From Syngnathus acus (taxonomy: Eukaryota > Chordata > Actinopteri > Syngnathiformes > Syngnathidae): a stretch of 64,000 nucleotides of DNA. Made by a program: the position numbers and the translations under genes. The stretch covers positions 2,851,956 to 2,915,955 of the forward strand of contig NC_051095.1 in the NCBI RefSeq assembly GCF_901709675.1, in the 5' to 3' direction. Below are positions 9,449-21,886 of this stretch, piece after piece. Position 1 is the stretch's first letter. Every line of letters starts with the position of its first letter. Below the pieces are notes generated by a model. The model worked only from the letters and a program-made list of their open reading frames with translations, was not told where the DNA came from and did no database searches.

Positions 9449-12140
9449 TAGGCGCTGAGCCAACACAGCAGCGCCACCCACAGGCCAGGAAGACTGGCTG
9501 TGCTTCGAACAACCTACAAAGGGGGAGGGACTTCTGGACCTGTGACTCTCCGAGAACATCTCCACCACCTCCGAATTACGCCGCCCGGCTCAAGAGTGTG
9601 CGGCGTAGCGGGCGAGCTGTGCGTTTTGGGCCAAACGGCTCTTCTCAAAAAGTGTCGGGATGTTTTTCCAAGCAGCCCCTTGCCATTTCTTGAAGGGAAC
9701 TCTCGCCTTTTTTTTCCCCCTCATTTGAATTATTCTTAAGTATTATGGTGTCGCCTACTGTTTCATCCCCTAATGTGTCTTTCTTGTTTTCTTTTTTTTT
9801 CCTACATCGGTATCTGCTTTTCCCAAACCCTTTTCCAGTGTTCGTAAAAGGGGGGTGGGGTCAACTATGAAAAGTTTCTGTATCGTATACTTTGATTCAA
9901 CCAGCATTCTCGGTGCCAAGTTAGTGTTTGCATACTCATGAAGGGCAAAAAAGAAAACGTTTAAGAAAAAAAATACACAATATTTATTGTCCACTAACAA
10001 ATGTGTTCTCATGACAAAGTGCCAAACTGGCCCTTGATTGTGCTTTTTGTTTCTTTCACTGCTTGTGTCTTGTTCAGTTGTTGTTTTTTTGTTTGTTTTT
10101 TTTATGTGAAATTGCATTTTGTTGAAAATATAGATATAGAGAAAGTATATACAGAAAAAATATATCGTTGTATATGTGTACAAAGGAGAAAGTCTATAAT
10201 TGGGTATTTTGCGCTGGGGATCTATGCATGAATTTTATTCAAAGGAGGGTCATGGGTAAGGGAGGGGGGGGGACAATACAGTCGCACATTTCCCCCAAAC
10301 CGACAAAAGCGCTTCACCTCCCTACATCAATTGGAAGGAAGAAAAAAAAAGCGTGAACGCGGTCGTCATCTCGCCCGTCTCTGGCGTGGATTTTCATTTT
10401 CATTTATTGTTTGCTTCAAGTGTGCGAGGTCCAACTTAAAGAGTGTGCGTGATATCGTCGCGTGTTTTCACCATAACTCGGCTCTTCTATTTACCCCACC
10501 GTGACCTTGGAAGGTCAAACCAAACTTAAAATGGCAACTCTTAAGCACACGGGTGGGTCGGCCTGCCAGGAGTAAAACAAACGGGGGGAAACCTTAAAGC
10601 AGCAACATGGGAAGTTGTCCCGATTTTATTTCCCTCCCTTTTTGTCACCGGTGCTGTCGTAGCTCGTGTGCTAGCTTTTAGCCCGTTTCTTTGATTCCTT
10701 CTTCGTTGTATTCTGATCCACGAAGGGGTGGCGGAGGTCGCCACCTCACCGAGCGCTGGAGTTTTGCAAGACACGTCGTGCACAATGTGGAAGAGAAAGA
10801 GAGAAAGCGCCTTTATGGTGGAGTCGATGATGACTGCCGTGGAAAAAAGAGACTTTGGAGGAAGCCTTAAATCACAAAAGGGGGACACGCTGAGCTGACA
10901 TTTCAAGGCATGGCCAGCTTTGTATCTTCTCCGTTTGCCAAGATGAAACTTTTGCTAGGATGTTCGATCCACGCTTTTGTACCCCTGTGAGGTCAAAGTC
11001 GGTGAGGGGGCGGGCCACGAGGCGAACGGACTGCGACACTACCTGAAGCAGAAAAAAAAAAAAAAAAAAAGCACTCCGGGCTGTTCTTCTTGTCAATTTT
11101 ATAAACAGCCACTGGAATCAGACTTGCATTGTGCAAAGAAGACGTGAGATGGCTAAAGGACTTCCGCAGACACAAATGAATTAAAAAGTGTACATTTTTA
11201 AATGTAAGAATCAACCAGATAAAATATTTGTAAATATTAAGTTTCTTGATCGTTTTTTTTTTCCCCTTTGTTTTTTTAGGGGGAGTGAATGAACAAAATG
11301 CCCAAATTATGTGATAACCTTTGACAACAGGTGCAGTTTGCAAAGAAAGGGCGGCCGTGCTACTTTCTTTTGTCTTGTTCTCATCGCATTTTTGACCATG
11401 TGAACATTCTGTAGCATCGAGACACTGTAGCAGAAATTCATCATGCTGGTTTTCCAATTCAATTTAAAAATCTTATTTGCCAACAAGTTTAATTGGCACT
11501 TTCATATTATTTTTATTTGTTCACTTTAAAATGACATACACGATGTGCTGATACATTGATGTGAAAGTAAAAATTAGCCGGTTTTTTTTTTTTGCCCCAC
11601 AAAATGGGAAGTGAAAGGAACCCGCCATTGGTTCACGGTGCGACAAGGCCCTCGATTAGCTCACTTCACATGTTTACATGATGCCACTTTAATGTGGGTC
11701 CGACATGAGGGCTTTGATACCATAAGATGCCTCACACACTCACGTGATTACGATCATACAGCGAAACTGTCAGCACACAATTGCCTGTTCAAGTTTATTA
11801 TGATGCTACTAGTCAAACAAAGTCATTTGTTTGAAGCCAATGGCACACACAAGCACACAATAGCAAACACACACAGGCACATGAACTTCCTGCTCCGATT
11901 CCAAAGCAAAGCTGCACCTGTTGTCTATTTTTTTTTTCCTTGTCTTTTTTTTTTTTATTATCAGAAACCCAAGATTTGACAAGAAAACATTTGTTAGAGT
12001 GGCATTTTGGAAAAAAAAAAAGGTGCTAAAACTTAGAGAAAAGTATTAAGGTGATAATCTTTCTGTTTACTTTAGAAGTTATTATCCACTGTATGCTGTG
12101 ATAATGATCTGGAAAACATTAAAGTCATTCATAGCCAGTG
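9449..12140 (+). other. nlgn2: probable nlgn2 3'UTR
   Basis: This is non-coding sequence after the TAG stop. It is T-rich with several homopolymer runs and no convincing reading frame on either strand. An ATTAAA polyadenylation hexamer at 12118-12123, followed by a GT-rich stretch, is the best candidate 3' end before pop7 begins. Extent is inferred; shorter isoforms are possible. Confidence 0.5.
10502..10517. promoter_or_regulatory. near-palindromic nuclear-receptor-type half-sites
   Basis: TGACCTTGGAAGGTCA contains two outward-facing AGGTCA half-sites separated by four bases. It matches an everted-repeat nuclear receptor element but lies in the likely nlgn2 3'UTR, so function is doubtful. 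Confidence 0.2.
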
Positions 12141-12589
12141 TGTGCATCTGATGTCTTTATTGAAGCTGCTATTCAAAAATATTATTACTAATCAACATTT
12201 TAAAGTGCACCCAACTAAAAGCCACCCAAAACATGACATATTCAGATTTCTTACAACATACACGTGAACTGTTCATCGTTTGACAACTCTGAGGCCACAA
12301 GGTGGGGCCAGACGCGAGAACCGGAAGTGTAATTTTAGAATTATAAAAAAAAAAAACATTAAGTGTAGCTTTTGTAACATGAACTTCAGTTTTCTTTAAT
12401 ATAATCACTTGCATTAAATTCCCCATATTCAATCTCATTAATTCAGTCATATAAAAACATTTTTGATGGATTGTGACAAGCTGCTACTACGCTACGCAAT
12501 AACTACAGACAAATTATTAACAATTATCTGACACAGGTAATAATTAATTTAATGTCAATTGAAAAGCAAAAAACGGACTTTTATCGACC

Positions 12590-12931
12590 CTCGTGCGCGT
12601 CGGTGACGCTTTATTTGGTCCACTTCCTGTTTTGGTCTACTTCCGGGTCACGGCTACAATCGTGGACCACTTAGCCTAAGATGCTACTGTGCTCAGCGAC
12701 GTAAAAAGAGCCAATTTACTCTCCAATTATCATCCGGAGGTAAGAAATTACACTTTGATTTGATGCGAAATGATTGATTGAGAAGAAAACGCATTTGTTA
12801 GTGATTGTTTGCCTATTTTACGTGCCACCATTAGCTTTCAGGGCTGCAATCTGTCCCAGTAGTGACGTCAAATATAACTATAGTGTCAGAGGTGATTCCA
12901 TTTTTGTCCCAATTCAGTATTTCGGTTGGAT
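12590..12931 (+). promoter_or_regulatory. pop7: pop7 promoter and 5'UTR with a 5'UTR intron
   Basis: A short GC-richer block contains two ETS-type sites (CACTTCCTG at about 12620 and ACTTCCGGGT at about 12640), typical of housekeeping promoters. A predicted 5'UTR exon ends at 12739 (CCGGAG, then GTAAGA), and the acceptor TTAGCTTTCAG ends at 12841, followed by about 90 bases of leader before the ATG. TSS position is inferred. Confidence 0.5.
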
Positions 12932-13390
12932 ATGACCGAGCCTCGCAATCCGGGGATGTCATCCCTCCCCGCCGTCGCCGCCATGCAACCCTCCGACAGC
13001 CCCTGTGCTGTCGACATTGACCCGGTGGAGTACACGCTCCGAAAGCGACTCCCCCGTAAACTGCCCAAGAGGCGCAATGACGTGTACGTCAACATGAAGA
13101 CGGATTTCCGGGCGCAGCTCGCCCGCTGCCAGAAGCTACTGGACGGCGGCAGCGGCCACCGGGAGATCTGCGTGCACGGTCTGGGACTGGCCATCAACCG
13201 GGCCATTAACATCGCGCTGCAGCTGCAGGCCAGCAGCCAGGGGGCGCTGCAGCTGGCCGCCAACACATCCACGGTGGAGCTGGTTGACGACCTGGAACCG
13301 GAGGACCCCGACGAGGCCGCCGAGCCCCTGACGCGAACGCGCAACAATTCGGCCATCCACATCAAGGTTTTTTACCCTGATCCCTTGTGA
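12932..13390 (+). CDS. pop7: ribonuclease P/MRP protein subunit p20 (Rpp20)
   Basis: Rpp20 is an Alba-fold protein that pairs with Rpp25/POP6 on the P3 arm of RNase P RNA (tRNA 5' maturation) and RNase MRP RNA (rRNA processing) in the nucleus and nucleolus. The uninterrupted frame gives 152 aa, a little longer than the human 140 aa, the excess being a variable N-terminus. Family hallmarks are PVEYTLRKRLP near residue 30, NDVYVNMKTDF, CQKLLDGG, IHGLGLAINRAINIALQLQ-like (here VHGLGLAINRAIN...), ANTSTVELVD and RNNSAIHIKVF at the C-terminus. The first ATG (12932) is chosen; an in-frame ATG 9 codons later (ATGTCATCC) and another at MQPSD are possible. In human, POP7 is next to EPO on 7q22, matching the neighbour here. 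Confidence 0.97.
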   Translation: MTEPRNPGMSSLPAVAAMQPSDSPCAVDIDPVEYTLRKRLPRKLPKRRNDVYVNMKTDFRAQLARCQKLLDGGSGHREICVHGLGLAINRAINIALQLQASSQGALQLAANTSTVELVDDLEPEDPDEAAEPLTRTRNNSAIHIKVFYPDPL

Positions 13391-13870
13391 AGAACCAAGA
13401 AGCAGTTGGAAGACTTCTCCCGAGTTGCATGCATGTGCGTCAAACATTTATTTATTTGGAGGACTGAATCTGTTTTGTACAGAAACGTTCAACTGCCACA
13501 TCTAGGCAAAAATAAGTTGAATATGTTAAAACGTGATAGGTTTCACGCCATGACTTCCACGAAGCTATTTCTGCTCAGTTCGTTGTGTCTTATAAAGCAA
13601 AATTAAAACGTGAGACTTGGGTAATTTTTTTTTTCCGAGTGTGGCAGCAATACCGTTTTTGCTAACCTCCCCATTATTTTTTTAACCCTAAATTGCTTTT
13701 CATATACAGCCAGTGTACAGTGATTCTTGTATCGCACCGCGTGTTGTATTGAATGTCCACTAGGTGTCAGTAGTTGACTAGCTTCACATAGCTTCGATTT
13801 TCCTCAAGAGCCCTTAACTTTTGCTAGTGGAAGTCTTGTGATTATGAACTACAAATAAAAATAGCTCTAA
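13391..13870 (+). terminator. pop7: pop7 3'UTR and polyadenylation signals
   Basis: Two candidate hexamers follow the stop: ATTAAA at 13602-13607 and AATAAA at 13854-13859. The 3' end converges with that of epo. Confidence 0.55.
13757..13770 (+). promoter_or_regulatory. CTCF-like motif, forward orientation
   Basis: CCACTAGGTGTCAG matches CCASYAGRKGGCRS with one mismatch. It sits between the convergent pop7 and epo 3' ends. Confidence 0.35.
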
Positions 13871-13889
13871 GACATTCAGCGATTTGTGA

Positions 13890-15254
13890 GTTTTATTCTT
13901 AATCCCCGCAGTAGTGCATTTACTGAAGTGTATGGCAATCACTTCGGGGATCTCTTTTATATATATATATTTCTGTTTCATGGAATATTTTTTTTGCCAT
14001 TTTTCCCTCTGGTATTAGAAAAATGTATTACCAATGTTAGGGAAAATATAACAAAATCAAAATTATCCTAAAATACACGAAAAAAATATGGTGAAAAACA
14101 AACTAAAAATAAATTCAAACAAATCAGAGGAAAAAAAAAAGTTTTGTTTTTTCTAGATATATGCAATACGCTGCATCAATGTGAAAGCGGCACTGTTTTC
14201 AAATCAACTTTGTTAATTTGCAAGCAGGAAAGACGAGGACAGACCGCGTGTTTCTTTCATTTCTTTATCCAAGAATAATATTTTGTATTTAAATAGCAAC
14301 TTTTACAGTGATTGGACTGGTAATGTGAAAACAGGAAAGGAAAACGTGCAAACATCCTCAAAAAGCATCTCACACTTGCGCAACAAGTCAAAAAATGAGG
14401 AAAACAACAAGGAAGAAATGTCGACCGGTTTGGAACAGCTGACCATCCATTTTGCCTAAATGACGCAGATTCTAGGGATAGACTGCTTTCCCGCTCGTAC
14501 AAGGCATGGGTTAACTCGCAGGATGTTTTTGTTTCTTTTAGCAGGCTATCACTGGGCAGACTCTGCCTGATTGTTTGTTAGACAGATAATGACGGAGCAT
14601 TTTCAAAGTTCTCATGTGCTCCTCAATGAACTCTGGCTACCCCGTCGACCGCATCTTCACTTTGAAAGAATGCGATGGCGCGAAGCAAACGGTGGCTTTT
14701 CCAAACGTCTGTCGACCACGCAAAAGATAAACGTTGAAAAATACAAAGCTCAAAAGTAGAAAATCTGTATAAATAGTCATTATGCAATGTTTACAACAAA
14801 AAAAAAAACATACGCAACACGGTCACTGAGTAAAAATAAACACGAGACGAAATACGTGTGAAGGCCTCGTTCACGTTTTGAAGAGAATTATTCTTTGGGT
14901 TCCCGTTCCGTATTTCACTTTCGAAAGGTTAAACTGTCAGGGAAGAGACAAACACACCCGCGTGCAGTCCTAACTGGCACATACACAAAAGTGCTTCTTC
15001 CAAAAAGCAGTATTGTGGTCAGCGGATGTCCGCGAGGACATTTCAAGGTGCCGATCTCGCCAGCTCTGACTGTTCTTTGCCCTCATTTAGCTTAGTTAAA
15101 AAAAATAAAATAAAATGGTTGCGGGCGTTGTGGTTTTTTTTCTTTTCTTAATTCCACACCACGTCTAGCAGCTAGCAAGTAGGTCAACAGAGGGAAGGCC
15201 TTTCTCTCGCCTTGGCCCAAAGCGGCTAAAGCTCAGAGTGGGGAGACGGGTCGA
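13890..15254 (-). other. epo: probable epo 3'UTR
   Basis: Sequence 3' of the epo stop codon on the minus strand. The complement of AATAAA (TTTATT) is at 13892-13897 and could mark the 3' end. No coding frame seen. TACGTG, a hypoxia-element core, is at 14853-14858, but a 6-mer alone is weak evidence. Confidence 0.4.
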
Positions 15255-16843
15255 TCAGCTGACGTCTTGCTGACAGGCCTGCGCGTCTGTGAGAAGGTGG
15301 TGCACTTTGCCGCGCAGGAAGTTAACGTACGCTTGGAGCAATTCGGCCGCCGTGGACGCCCGCCATGTGTTCTCCGAGCCCGCCGAGCTCGCCGGAGGCG
15401 CGTAGTCCTTTCAAAACAGAAATGAACACGCGTGTAAATGCGTCTTTCAAAGCCAACAGTTGTAAAATACGCCAAAGTTAAATACAACTGAACTGTACTT
15501 TGGTAGTGATTCATTCATTAGCCACTAGAGGGCACATGTGGTTAAAAATAGGAAGTGTGTTTCTCCTTGTGTAGCGAAAGCAGTTTCCACTCTTCTGGCA
15601 AGGAGTCTATGGGAATCCTGGAGCATTTTGTTTTAGGTCATAGGTCACTAGTGTCGAAACCGCTCCGTGTTTGGCGTTTGCCAGGCTTTTTCCACCCCAT
15701 CCCAGCAGGCCTCCATGGACCTTGTTTTGTTTGTTCCCTGGGGCGCAGTCATGCTTTGCCCAAAATTTTCCCACAGAGCGTTCGATTGTCCAAAATATCT
15801 CAGTAAGATGGCGAAATTTGATGCTGTATTTGAAGCTTAAAGTCCTGTTTTGAGAGCCTGGCATCATCAATAAAACCGCTAATAGACCAAACGGAGATGT
15901 TTTTGAAGAGCGGCCTGTGTACCAGTGCGCGGAATTTCATTGAATAGGAGAACAGTTCGGCTCTTGTTTTGAAACACAAAAAAAGCTCACTGTTTGGCAA
16001 AAAGATGGAAAGGGCACTCCAGTCCTTATTTGTAGCAATAAAAGTAAGATCGGGGCTCACCGACATGATCGATTTGACCCGAATCATTTTTGGCATAAGT
16101 TTGTTTTTAAAGCAAACACGGTGAAGCAGCATTTCGCTGTTATGCTGCACGCAACTGGATGCCAACAAAAATCAAATTAAACGGAAATCTCAATCCACAT
16201 TAAAAACTGCTTCCCTACTGAAACCTTCAGTATGATTAAGGTCTTTTTTTTTTTTATAAAAATCACATTTTCTAAAATTTTGTTTTGTTCAAGGCAGAAC
16301 GAGTGTCCCCCGACTCACCGGGATGTTGAGGCTGCGTAGCACGGCTTTGACGCTGAGCACGTTCCTCACCAAGTTGTCGATGTGAGTGTGCAGCGCCGCG
16401 TTGGTGACGGAGCCGCGCAGCAAGCTGAGGGCCTGCTGCAGAAGCCACAGGCCGCACTGCACTTCCTGAGCTTTCTCGGCGGCCTGATCAAAAACACAAG
16501 TAAGACACCTGGAGGAGGTCAGCGCCAAAAAAAATATCAATGGATATCTTACATTTTTCCTCTCCCAGACGTCAAAGTCGATTGCAGTTTGGGGAATGCT
16601 GACGGACTGGGAAAGGGTGCATCCATCCCGGCAGGAATTCTAAGGAGGCAAAAGCAGGATTGATGCAATGGAACGGCCGCCGTTGACCCTTGGCCGGATC
16701 GCAGTCACCCACCATGGCGACTTGGGCGTCTTTGGCTTCTTTGATGAAATGGTTCAGGACCCTCCGGTCGCAGATGGGCCTCAGTGGGGATGGGAGGCTT
16801 GGGCAGGTCCACTCCAACACCATCAACAGCAAGGCAAGTAGTC
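15255..16843 (-). CDS. epo: erythropoietin (4 coding exons; tiny first coding exon not found)
   Basis: Secreted four-helix cytokine acting through the EPO receptor/JAK2-STAT5 to support red-cell progenitors. Exons read right to left: 16843-16713, 16639-16553, 16483-16319, 15407-15255. They splice in frame to 177 residues ending ACQQDVS. The first listed exon starts two bases into a codon after TTCTTCCAG, so a short upstream exon supplying the initiator Met, as in other EPO genes, is missing. Hallmarks: signal peptide core LLALLLMVLEW; mature start near SPLRPICDRRVL; NSCRDGC (paired Cys of the short disulphide loop); FDVWERKN; VQCGLWLLQQAL; ALHTHIDNLVRNVL; LRSLNIP; and NFLRGKVHHLL with the C-terminal Cys. 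It lacks canonical N-X-S/T sequons. Convergent with pop7, as expected from the conserved POP7-EPO neighbourhood. Confidence 0.96.
15522..15535 (+). promoter_or_regulatory. CTCF-like motif, perfect core match
   Basis: CCACTAGAGGGCAC matches CCASYAGRKGGCRS at all positions. It lies in the last intron of epo (15408-16318), on the plus strand. Confidence 0.45.
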
Positions 16844-17044
16844 CTGGAAGAAAAACGCTCATTTGAGATGCTTCTTGTTTGCGGGGTTATTCTTGTTTCT
16901 TTTGAGAGGCAGCTGAAAAATTCTCCCCCAAGAAAATAGTTGACTGTCCAACTAAACATAAAACAAAAAGAATACACAAGCTACATAGCTTAGCCTTTTT
17001 CAGTCTGCTATCTTAATGCACACAGTGTAGCAACATGTTGACCT

Positions 17045-17130
17045 CATGTGTCAAACTCAAGGCCCGGGGGCCAGATCCGGCCCGCCACATCATTTTACGT
17101 GGCCCGTAAAAGCAAATGTGTCAACTCAAT
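17045..17130. repeat. interspersed repeat fragment (CAAGGCCCGGGGGCCAGAT type)
   Basis: The stretch TGTCAAACTCAAGGCCCGG, then GGGCCAGATCCGGCCCGCC, then ACATCATTTTACGTGGCCCG is a widely dispersed repeat motif in fish genomes, probably the end of a non-autonomous DNA transposon. Recognition is from memory; no terminal structure is resolved here. Confidence 0.55.
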
Positions 17131-18459
17131 GTTTTTTCTTACAATATCAAAACTGTAAATTGTCTTCAATTTAAATAACAATGAGATGTTACAATATTTT
17201 TGTTACTATTACACGTTCAAAATCAATTGAATTTTTTTTTTTAAACTGGATTTTGTTGTGGGGACCCATCCATTTCTATTTAAGTCATTCATGGCCCCAC
17301 GAGGGAAACCATAACTACAATTTATCATCCACAAAGAATATTGGTGCCAATGATCTGAGAAGATATTTTGACCTCTCGTGCTTCTTTCTCTATAACCTTT
17401 TAATTGATGACAACTGTTTAACTCGATTTATTCCGTAATATTTATAATATAACACTGCAATTTATTCTCATTAAAACACACATGACAACAATTTTGCGAT
17501 GATGTTTTTTTAGGAGGAATATAGAACCTACTCATACCATTTTCATTTATTTCATTCGAGATTTTGGTTCGGGAAGAAAGTCATGCAAAATTTGTTTTGC
17601 CCGTTTTTATGAAATGCTGGTACAATGAACAATTTAAGTCCAGATCAAATGGCTATCTATGAAGCTATGCAATTGCACGCTGATCCAAAGAAGGAGGATT
17701 TAAGCCTTGGCTGGAGGTCTGAGCTCTACTCTGCCGTGAAATTGTCGCACACGTGATTGATTCTTACGCTGCGTAAGCGAAACAGACCGGTTGCAATGAG
17801 CCACATTATCCCCACAAAATGCGGCAGGATTTTTGCTGTCATGTGAGCCGCATTCTGTTTATTGTGTTGCAGAGCTGACGTGAACTCGGACTTGGCGCTG
17901 CTATCCACAACCGGACACGACTACAACTTGTAGTAAGTCAGGAAATCTTGGCTTAGACAGCTAAGTCTGGCCTGAAGGTTTTTAAAAAAATAAAATAAAA
18001 TGTTGACCCCCCCTTGATCCCAATATTGTGATTTCGAGGTCCTCCTATCCCGGATTTGACAAATTAGTCTGGTTCACTTCTGGCTGTTAGCCTGGACGCT
18101 AAATGAAGTCTCCCGCAATTCTCGTGGCGGCTGCACCATGACACAAAACATGATTGTGTTTTTTCGTGAGAGGTTCACCGGGTGTGCTTGGCAAATGAGA
18201 GCAGGTCTCCTGTTGTCTTGTCATGTGGGCACTCCGCCTGGTCCTTGTGTACCTCGAGCTGAATGCACTCTTTCACTGCAGCCCCAGTGTGACGTTGATA
18301 CAGGATCATCAGATGAAGGCGAGATTACATTTGAAAGACTTGGGGCACAATTTGCCCGTCGTATCCAGAAATGCGATCCCTTTTTTTTTTTTTTTTAAGC
18401 TTTAATTTTACTTATATATGCGGTGATTGTCAAGAACTTGCAACCAAGATGCCAAAAAA

Positions 18460-18670
18460 AAATGGTTAGCGACTTCAAACTAGGGTCAACTAGTCTGCAC
18501 TATGTCCACCTGTATATAAAACAGTAACTAGTGACTTCAAGTTAACTAGTCTGTGCTATATGTCTATCCATATAAAATACAGCAACAATTTAATTTCAAA
18601 CTTGACTCGACTAGTCTCACGGTAAGCCCGACTAGTCTGCAATTTGACCATGCTCAACTAGTCTTCATTT
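18460..18670. repeat. degenerate repeat with recurring AACTAGTCTGC motifs
   Basis: Motifs of the form CAACTAGTCTGCACTATGTC recur at roughly 60-70-bp spacing, alternating with TATAAAACAGTAACTAGTGA-like segments; five or so ACTAGTC cores are visible. A related composition (GACTAATCGACTTCAACTCG) appears at 23390-23760, suggesting diverged copies of one element. Confidence 0.5.
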
Positions 18671-21600
18671 TGTCCATTCATGTGAAATACTTTGACTATA
18701 ATTTACAAGTTCTGCATAACAGTCCGGAGAATTTTGAGTGCAATAAGTTCAGTGCTCCTAAGATTTTATTACACGTATTGCAACGTAAAGTAAAACTTTT
18801 TGAAACACACACACACGTCTTTTCGTGTTTAGCTTTTTGGACAAAATTGTGAAGAAAAACAAATTTCTTAATTCATGCAGGTTTCGAACTTTCTAAGTAG
18901 ACTTAAAAATGTATGGATGTTTTTTGCATTGAGAAGCAGGCACTCGACGACTTCATTTTATTTGTGCATGTCATTAAGTGTCCTTGCACAGACAGTTTGA
19001 TCGATTTTGTTCATTTTTGTTAACCCTTTGGATCCTTGATTCAAATTCATCCGGACATGCCTTTTAGAAGCCTTGAACACAGAAAGAAAAGGAGATTTGT
19101 CACAATTTTGGAGGTACTTAAAAGTCTGATCAGTGATTCGGAAAGAAGGCACCCAGTCCCCACTCTTAATGATTGATGAATTCATTCAGAGGGTCAAGAC
19201 TTTCTTGAAGGTTTACGACGGTGGCAGAGATGTGTGCAAATCATTAGCCTCCTTTGCAAACACAACAAGTGTGTGACTCCACCGTGAGGATTAACTTTGA
19301 CCTCTGCACCTCCGCCTTGCCTACGTGAGAATGTGCGGACATGCGTTATCACCTCGCGTTGGCGGGGGAATTCAAGCGGCCGACGTGGATCGAATCTATT
19401 TTGAAATTGAAGCCGCCTTCGCAAGTGGCTTTGGGCAGACGGTGGCAAGCGTCCCAGAAGCGCCGAGATGCGCACGTGAGGTTCTGACCGCCTGGCAGGT
19501 TCACCCACTCCAAATGTGAGCGTGAGCCAAGGGGGAGATGGCATTTTAACGAGCGTCGCCTCCTGACCTCGTTCACCGAGGATGGCCAGCCGGCGGGCGC
19601 AAAGTCAGATGCGTCTCGGCCGAGCTGGATTCCCGAGCGTAACCTTTGCACGTCCCGAGTACGTGACAACTTTGGTTGTGATCTGCACAGTCAGCGTCCA
19701 CATTAGGTGCAACTGACTCTACGTGGGTTCGTTTGAAATCTTTGCACCTCGATATTCATCTTTTTGTAAAAAGTGCAGTGGGTGCAGGAATGAACCTTGA
19801 GGGACTCCACCCGTATTTCTACCAGTCCTGCTTTTAGGATGATTGCCGTTTGACAGCTTTTCACAAGTCTAGTCAAATTCCACAGACTTTGTGGCGGTGG
19901 AATGTGTCGAGGTCGGCATGTTTTCGGGAAATATTTGCAGCTGAAGTAGTTGGCCTCACTATACATTAGGCTGCATGGACCCCTAACCTGTCTTCCGGGT
20001 CCAAAATAGATCATTGGATCATCTCCTTATCAACTTGCATTCTTTGACAGTGGTAACACATTATTTTTTCCGGCCAGTATAGATTTGTTTCTTGCCAAGG
20101 AGAATTATATCGTTCGAGTATATCCCATCCATCCATCCATTTTGAATGATCAACCTCAAGTCAATTTACTTTTAAGAGTTGTCCTCATCTCTAGGACATT
20201 CTTGATTTCTAAATTGCAGCTTTTGTGTCTCCCTGCAGAGATTCCCCAAAATAATCTTCCGAGAAAGTCACATTGAAACTTTGCTCCTCTGCACAACTTA
20301 ATGGAAATAATAAATCCTCAATATTCAGTGTTCACCAATGCAAGCAAGCCTTTGTGTGCCATGGGCCAAGTACGTCACGGTAACTAACTTGGGGGAAATT
20401 CTGGTGCAATTGTGTTACATAAAAAATACTCAGCAAATCGCTCAGTTTTCACTATTTGAACAATCTTGGGAATCTGTTGTTGTTCTTACTGCAAACATGA
20501 TTCAAAACGACTGTAGCGGTCATAGCAAGCATAAATCCACAAGTTGCTTTTTTTTTTTTTTTTTTCTTCCCCGAAACATGAATGAGCGTCCAAGCGACAA
20601 TGTCAATAATTCCCTATTTGCGCACACATGTTGGATCTTGCTTGGTCAGGACATGACGCACCTGAACGGACAACATGACGAGGCTCTTCTTCTTACCTCT
20701 ACCGGTGTTCTGCAACATTCGCACACGGCTGCCTCATCTTTCAACAGCATTCCAGCAAATGCGCATCAATGAAGCCAGCGGCCAGAAAAGTCGTCACCGC
20801 AAAAAAAAGCTCCGTGGCGAGGAAGTCTGACCGTGTCATGGAGAGAACAAGACCCCCTCCTCCATCCCCCAGCAGACCGCGTTTGCATCACCGCTTGGCT
20901 GTGGCCAAAGCTTTTTATTTGCCTCAGCACCCCACCCCACCCCCTTCCAAACCCTGCAGCCACCCAAAGGCGCAAACTGTGAGGGCGAGGACGTGCGTGT
21001 CTCTCCCCCCTCCGCAGCGGGTGGAGAGGGAAAAAAACTAATTCTAACTCACCGGGAAAGTCCATGGCGGTGTCCGCATCGCTCACCTCGCCCTCGGCCC
21101 GTTAATTGGAAACGAGGCTCTTCGAAGGATCCTCGCCACTTATCCGGTAGGTGTTTCTAAAAAGTCTTCCCTTTTGTTTTTTTGAAATAATTGATGCCCA
21201 AGGGGATAATGTTGCATTGTCCGCGCGTGACAATCTCACTGCCCCCAAAAATGTTTTCTCTCATTGTTAAAGGCTTTCGCTCTTTATAAAGAATGGCTCC
21301 CAAAAGGTAAATAGTGGCTCACTAAAAAGGTGCGGAGACTTCCCATCCATTGTTTGGGTGCTTTCCATTTGCTTACGCGAGTTGTTTTGTTTTTCCCAAT
21401 TTATTTTGCAAATGAGTCTGGAGAGCTGACAGTCCATTTTGGATGCAACCTCCCTGCCCTTTAAATAGGACTCTTCAATTGCTCTTTCAAAAAAACATGT
21501 AAATGCACTTCACTGGTCTTTCTTTTTGTCTATGCTTTTTAAACATGACATTGTATTGAGCGTTTTAACGTTGGGCAATTCAACGAAATGTTTTTATGTT

Positions 21601-21708
21601 TTGTCATTTTAAAAAATGGTCTTTTTCACAGAAATGAGTCGACAGAATTGTCCCCTCAACTTAAAGTGAGTAAAAACAACACAGAAAATTGCTTTGGAGC
21701 AAATAACT

Positions 21709-21886
21709 ACTTGTTAGTGTTGCTGTGCTAACTAAAATTATCATAAATGTCTTAAATTTATATTTTAAAGTTGTTCCAACTTAAATGATAGTTTTACTTG
21801 TTAGTGTTGCTGTGCTAACTAAAATTGTTACCATAAATGTCTTAAATTTATATTTTAAAGTTGTTCCAACTTAAATGATAGTTTTA
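21709..21886. repeat. 87-bp tandem duplication (2 copies)
   Basis: The copies start ACTTGTTAGTGTTGCTGTGC at 21709 and 21796 and end ACTTAAATGATAGTTTTA. They are near-identical; the second carries a 3-bp insertion (GTTACCATAAATG versus ATCATAAATG). High identity implies a recent event. Confidence 0.95.

Noticed and set aside
14853-14858. TACGTG as an epo 3' hypoxia-response enhancer
   Set aside because: A 6-mer is expected by chance every few kb, and the adjacent CACAG-type partner of the mammalian enhancer is not evident; kept only as a note in the epo 3'UTR entry.
18138-18405. Two overlapping frames of 60-86 codons in the epo upstream region
   Set aside because: Both run into a poly-Phe T tract; I could not relate either to EPHB4, ZAN or another expected neighbour.
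20338-20772. 144-codon plus-strand frame upstream of ufsp1
   Set aside because: Contains a poly-Phe stretch from a T tract, no recognisable domain, and no splice or promoter context.
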